Assembly (NCBI RefSeq): GCF_013249015.1
Contig: NZ_JABRPL010000003.1
Location: 368,467-432,466 of the forward strand
Direction of reading: 5' to 3'
Length of the DNA stretch: 64,000 bases
DNA from: Rathayibacter agropyri
GTDB lineage: Bacteria > Actinomycetota > Actinomycetes > Actinomycetales > Microbacteriaceae
The notes under the pieces are model-generated. The model saw only the letters and a list, made by a program, of their open reading frames with translations, did not search any database and was not told where the DNA came from. The position numbers were made by a program, and so were the translations under genes. This document shows, piece by piece, positions 60,309 through 64,000 of the stretch (position 1 is its first letter; each line of letters opens with the position of its first letter).

Positions 60309-62099
60309 ATGGCGTCCACCGATACCCCCGATTCCGCCCCCGAGGCCGACACCCCTTCCGGCAGCGCCCCCGCGCTCACCTTCTCCGACCTCGGACTCGG
60401 CGATCCCGTCCTCAAGGCCCTTAAGGAGGTCGGCTACGAGACGCCCTCGGCCATCCAGGCTGCGACGATCCCGTCCCTCCTCTCCGGCCGAGACGTCCTC
60501 GGCGTCGCGCAGACCGGCACCGGCAAGACGGCCGCGTTCGCGCTGCCGATCCTCTCGCGCCTCGACCTGGCGCAGAAGACGCCACAGGCACTCGTGCTGG
60601 CGCCCACGCGCGAACTCGCCCTCCAAGTCTGCGAGGCGTTCGAGCGTTACGCGTCGAACCTTCGCGGCGTGCACGTACTCCCCGTCTACGGGGGCCAGGG
60701 CTACGGCACTCAGCTCTCCGCGCTGCGTCGCGGTGTCCACGTCGTGGTCGGCACGCCCGGCCGGATCATGGACCACCTTGAGAAGGGCACGCTCGACCTC
60801 TCTGCGCTGAAATACCTGGTCCTCGACGAGGCCGACGAAATGCTCAAGATGGGCTTCGCCGAGGATGTCGAGACGATCCTCGCCGACACTCCGGTCGAGA
60901 AGCAGATCGCACTGTTCTCGGCGACGATGCCCGCGCAGATTCGCCGCATCTCCGGCAAGTATTTGAAGGACCCGGAGGAGATCACGGTCAAGAACAAGAC
61001 CACGACCTCCGTCAACACCACCCAGCGCTACCTGATGGTCTCGTACCCGCAGAAGGTCGACGCCCTCACCCGCATCCTCGAGGTCGAGAACTTCGAGGGC
61101 ATGATCGTGTTCGTCCGCACCAAGAGCGAGACCGAGACGCTCGCCGAGAAGTTGCGCGCCCGCGGCTATACCGCCGCCGCGATCAGCGGAGACGTCGCCC
61201 AGGCTCAGCGCGAGCGCACCGTCGAGCAGCTCAAGTCCGGCAAACTCGACATTCTCGTCGCCACCGATGTCGCTGCCCGCGGCCTTGACGTCGAGCGGAT
61301 CAGCCACGTCGTCAATTACGACATCCCCATTGATACCGAGTCGTACGTGCACCGCATCGGCCGCACCGGTCGTGCCGGGCGCAGCGGAGCAGCGATCAGC
61401 TTTGTCACGCCGCGCGAGCGCCGCCTCCTTACAGCGATCGAGAAGGCCACTCGCCAGCCGCTCACCGAGATGCGGATGCCGAGCGTCGAAGACGTCAACG
61501 TCACCCGGCTCTCGCGCTTCGATGACGCAATCACGGCGGCGCTCGCCGACACCGAGCGCCTACAGCGCTTCCGCGACATCATCGGCCACTACGTCGAGCA
61601 CCACGACGTGGTCGAGTCGGATGTCGCTGCCGCGTTGGCGATCGTCGCGCAGGGCGACGAGCCGCTGCTGCTCTCGCCCGATGACCCCCGCTTCGCCCGG
61701 CGTGAGCGCGAGGAGCGTGATGCCCGCCCCGAGCGCGGGGATCGCGGAGACCGGGGCGAGCGTCCGGAGCGTCGCCAGCGGCCCGCGAACGGCAACCTCG
61801 CCTCGTACCGGATCGAGGTCGGTCGTCGCCAGCGGGTCGAGCCCCGCCAGATCGTCGGCGCGCTCGCAAACGAGGGTGGCCTCAACCGCGGCGACTTCGG
61901 GCACATCGACATCCGCCCGGACTTCTCGATCGTCGAGCTCCCGGCCGACCTGCCGCAGGGCGTGCTCGACCGCCTGGCCGACACGCGCATCAGCGGTCAG
62001 CTCATCGAACTCAAGCCCGACCGCCGCCCGAGCCGCGCCGGCCGCCCCACCGGCCCGAGCCGCTCCTCCGAGCGCCCGGAGCGCAAGCCCCGCTACTGA
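60309..62099 (+). CDS. deaD: DEAD-box RNA helicase (DeaD/CsdA type)
   Basis: 596 residues. Q-motif FSDLGLGDPVLKALKEVGYETPSAIQ, motif I AQTGTGKT, Ia PTRELA, II DEAD, III SAT, IV VFVRTK, V ATDVAARGLD, VI HRIGRTGR. A C-terminal DbpA-like RNA-binding domain (about 500-570, YRIEVGRRQRVEPRQIVGALANEGGLNRGDFGHIDI) and an Arg-rich tail. Ribosome assembly or cold adaptation is the usual role. ATG 60309; the upstream longer frame is not conserved in type. Confidence 0.92.
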   Translation: MASTDTPDSAPEADTPSGSAPALTFSDLGLGDPVLKALKEVGYETPSAIQAATIPSLLSGRDVLGVAQTGTGKTAAFALPILSRLDLAQKTPQALVLAPTRELALQVCEAFERYASNLRGVHVLPVYGGQGYGTQLSALRRGVHVVVGTPGRIMDHLEKGTLDLSALKYLVLDEADEMLKMGFAEDVETILADTPVEKQIALFSATMPAQIRRISGKYLKDPEEITVKNKTTTSVNTTQRYLMVSYPQKVDALTRILEVENFEGMIVFVRTKSETETLAEKLRARGYTAAAISGDVAQAQRERTVEQLKSGKLDILVATDVAARGLDVERISHVVNYDIPIDTESYVHRIGRTGRAGRSGAAISFVTPRERRLLTAIEKATRQPLTEMRMPSVEDVNVTRLSRFDDAITAALADTERLQRFRDIIGHYVEHHDVVESDVAAALAIVAQGDEPLLLSPDDPRFARREREERDARPERGDRGDRGERPERRQRPANGNLASYRIEVGRRQRVEPRQIVGALANEGGLNRGDFGHIDIRPDFSIVELPADLPQGVLDRLADTRISGQLIELKPDRRPSRAGRPTGPSRSSERPERKPRY

Positions 62100-62121
62100 T
62101 CCCGTGCCCTCCCTTCCTCCG

Positions 62122-62187
62122 CCCTCGCGAGATGCCTCTCGGGTACGCCTCCACCGGTCGCGTACCCGAGAGGCATCTCGCGGAGGG
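62122..62187. terminator. Palindromic element C3, between convergent genes
   Basis: GCGAGATGCCTCTCGGGTAC and its complement GTACCCGAGAGGCATCTCGC form a nearly perfect stem of about 25 bp, only two bases before the metI stop codon. It may end both convergent transcripts. Same family as C1 and C2. Confidence 0.85.
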
Positions 62188-62189
62188 GG

Positions 62190-62849
62190 TTAGCGGCGGA
62201 GGACGCGGCGGGCCAGGGTGTTGCCGAGGAGCTGGACGAGCTGCACGATGATGATGATGACCAGCACCGCTGCCCAGGTGACGATCGGCTCGAACTGCCG
62301 ATAGCCGTACTGGATCGCGAAGCTGCCGAGCCCGCCGGCGCCGACGTAACCGGCCACTGCCGACATGTCGATGACGGCGACGAACACGAACGTGTAGCCG
62401 AGGATCAGCGGACCGAGCGCCTCCGGCAGCAGCACCGTCCGCACGATGCGGAACCGGCTCGCTCCGACCGAGCGGGCCGCCTCGATGACGCCGGGCTGCA
62501 CCGTCAGCAGGTTCTGCTCGACGATCCGCCCGATGCCGAACGCCGCGCCGAGCGAGAGGGTGAACACGATCGCGTCGGTGCCGATGCCCGAGCCAATGAC
62601 GAGGCGGGCGAGCGGCTGAGCCGCGGCAATAAAGATGATGAACGGGATCGGGCGGAAGATATTCACGATCACGTTAAGGAGCCCATACACGGTACGGTTC
62701 GCGTACAGAGCGCCGCCGCGGGTCAGGGCGAGCCCCAGCCCGATCAGCAGCCCGCCGAGCCCGCCGAACACCAGGCTGAGCGCCACGATGTAGAGGGTTT
62801 CGCCGGTCGCCTGGGCCAGCTTGGGCAGGAGCGGGATCAGCTCGTTCAT
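62190..62849 (-). CDS. metI: Methionine ABC transporter permease
   Basis: 219 residues with five to six membrane segments. RPIPFIIFIAAAQPLARLVIG, the EAA loop EAARSVGASRFRIVRTVLLPEALGPLILGYTFVFV and SAVAGYVGAGGLGSFAIQYGYRQF match MetI. ATG overlaps metN stop by 4 bp. Imports methionine with MetN and a MetQ not seen here. Confidence 0.92.
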   Translation of the reverse strand: MNELIPLLPKLAQATGETLYIVALSLVFGGLGGLLIGLGLALTRGGALYANRTVYGLLNVIVNIFRPIPFIIFIAAAQPLARLVIGSGIGTDAIVFTLSLGAAFGIGRIVEQNLLTVQPGVIEAARSVGASRFRIVRTVLLPEALGPLILGYTFVFVAVIDMSAVAGYVGAGGLGSFAIQYGYRQFEPIVTWAAVLVIIIIVQLVQLLGNTLARRVLRR

Positions 62850-63871
62850 CGAGGCACCTCCGTGAGGGCGACGCGGCCGCCGAGGCGGGCGAGGAGGGGC
62901 TCTACGACGCCGTCCGGCGCATCGAGGGCGAGGGTGAGGTGGCCGAAAGTGCGCCCGCGGACATCCGTGATGCCCCCGTAGACGAGTTCGAGTGGCACTC
63001 CCGACGCCGCGATCTCGGCGAAGACATCGCCCTGTGAGGCGGAGTCGTCCGAGAACGAGAGCGTGACCAGCCGGCCGCGGTGGCGTGCATGCAGCACCGC
63101 CGCCTCCGCCACAGAGGGCAGCGAGCGGACGACGGTCGACACGAATCGCTGGGTCACCGGCTCTCGCGGCGCCGAGAACACGTCGAAGACCGGGCCGCGC
63201 TCGACGATCCGACCCGACTCCATCACTGCGACCTTCGTCGCGAGCTGCTGCACGACGTCCATCTCATGCGTGATCGCGACGATTGTCACGCCGAGCTCCT
63301 CATTGATCCGCCGGAGCAGTGCGAGCACCTCGCCGGTGGTGTCCGGGTCGAGGGCACTGGTGGCCTCGTCGGCGAGCAGGATCCGCGGAGAGGCCGCGAG
63401 CGCGCGGGCGATGCCGACGCGCTGCTTCTGCCCGCCAGAGAGCTGCTCCGGGTAGCTGCGCTCCCGGTCCGAGAGGCCCACGAAGCGGAGCATCTCCTCG
63501 ACCCGGGAGCGTTGCTGCGCCCGCGGGACGCCCGCGACCTGGAGCGGGTAGGCGACGTTGTGCTCGACGGTCTTCGAGCCGAAGAGGTTGAACTGCTGGA
63601 AGATCATCCCGATGCCCAAGCGCAGTCTGCGCAGCTCGCGCTCGGGGAGTCCCACGGTCTCGCGGCCGTCAATCTCGATGCTGCCGCTTGTCGCGGGTTC
63701 GAGCGCGTTGATCAGCCGGGCGAGCGTGCTCTTGCCGGCGCCGGAGTAGCCGATCACGCCGTAGACGTCGCCCGTCTCGATCTCGAGGCTCACCCCGTCC
63801 ACGGCCGCGGTCGACGCTGCCCCCCGCCTCGGGTACACCTTGCGTACGTCGGTCAATCGGATGAGCGGCAC
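62846..63871 (-). CDS. metN: Methionine ABC transporter ATP-binding protein
   Basis: 341 residues. Walker A GYSGAGKST, Q-loop FQQFNLFGSKTVEHNVAYPL, signature LSGGQKQRVGIARAL, Walker B ILLADEATSALDP, H-loop ITHEM; C-terminal NIL regulatory domain (about 265-341). GTG 63871 follows GAAAGGG. MetQ is expected further upstream, beyond the window. The last 130 bases hold an inverted CCGGTCGA/TCGACCGG pair (63944-63989), maybe part of an element. Confidence 0.92.
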   Translation of the reverse strand: MPLIRLTDVRKVYPRRGAASTAAVDGVSLEIETGDVYGVIGYSGAGKSTLARLINALEPATSGSIEIDGRETVGLPERELRRLRLGIGMIFQQFNLFGSKTVEHNVAYPLQVAGVPRAQQRSRVEEMLRFVGLSDRERSYPEQLSGGQKQRVGIARALAASPRILLADEATSALDPDTTGEVLALLRRINEELGVTIVAITHEMDVVQQLATKVAVMESGRIVERGPVFDVFSAPREPVTQRFVSTVVRSLPSVAEAAVLHARHRGRLVTLSFSDDSASQGDVFAEIAASGVPLELVYGGITDVRGRTFGHLTLALDAPDGVVEPLLARLGGRVALTEVPR

Positions 63872-64000
63872 AGTGCGCCCTTTCTGTCGGTCGCGCCCGC
63901 CCGCCCTCCCGCCCGCCCGCCGCGAAATGTCGCGAGATGCGCCGAGCCGGTCGAGATGTGCTGCCGCGGCAGGGGATTTCGACCGGACTGCCTGATCTCG

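Overview
The window is high-GC actinobacterial DNA. GC-rich codon use, frequent GTG starts, GTGA/ATGA gene overlaps, AGGAGG-type ribosome sites and the gene mix (sugar ABC operons, GH43 enzyme, WxL/DUF916-like surface pair, Microbacteriaceae-type small proteins) point to a Microbacteriaceae member, perhaps Rathayibacter-like; that assignment is inference. No rRNA, tRNA or CRISPR array was seen. Most of the window is ordinary chromosome. Two stretches of visibly lower GC (1-6.1 kb, and 18.0-18.7 plus 24.0-27.1 kb) are accessory DNA full of duplications and gene remnants.

Layout. 1-6.1 kb: a decaying tandem array of about five units, each a DUF1023-type alpha/beta hydrolase followed by an overlapping small lipoprotein. 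Hydrolases are mostly deleted or truncated, lipoproteins mostly kept; one unit carries an 89-bp MITE. 6.2-13.1 kb: CE7-like esterase, NADP-binding oxidoreductase, Tat lipoprotein, sugar MFS transporter, DUF916 protein and WxL-like secreted protein. 13.2-17.8 kb: a 1523-residue secreted enzyme with two LamG and two GH43 domains. 18.9-23.7 kb: a complete ytfQ-ytfR-ytfT-yjfF-like sugar ABC operon, flanked on both sides by copies (one intact, one remnant) of a secreted amidase plus small anchored partner. 24-27.2 kb: two different cargo pairs (amidase/lipoprotein; small ORF/GNAT) in tandem, bounded by 73-84 bp direct repeats of the neighbouring core DNA. 27.1-32.6 kb: membrane protein, TPP enzyme, an orphan sugar ABC ATPase and a LacI regulator.

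32.7-46.4 kb: HEAT-repeat protein, CaiB-type CoA transferase with HMG-CoA-lyase-like partner, small proteins, a PsiD/phosphatidylserine-decarboxylase-like enzyme, NhaA, arsenate-reductase-like protein, lipoprotein, GNAT, membrane EEP protein, two-component system and a membrane-anchored sulfite-oxidase-like molybdoenzyme. 46.4-53.7 kb: a DUF2254 remnant, GAF membrane protein with a tiny partner, Gfo/Idh/MocA dehydrogenase plus ThuA protein, a Tat beta-helix protein and a CHAP protein with 16-bp tandem repeats upstream. 53.9-64 kb: universal stress protein with two fluoride channels, molybdate uptake genes, SMP-30 lactonase, DEAD-box helicase and metNI (metQ presumably beyond the window).

How it fits together. 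A 14-bp LacI-type operator, TGTTACCGTGAACA, lies upstream of both the GH43 gene and the ytfQ operon and links extracellular pentose/furanose polymer hydrolysis to uptake; the adjacent LacI gene is the obvious candidate regulator. The molybdate transporter would feed the molybdoenzyme. Most novel by my reading: (i) the hydrolase/lipoprotein array, whose logic resembles lipase-effector/lipoprotein-immunity loci, and (ii) the cargo slot beside the ABC operon, where alternative secreted-enzyme or GNAT pairs are stacked between displaced copies of core-gene ends. At least five palindromic intergenic elements in two families are also present.
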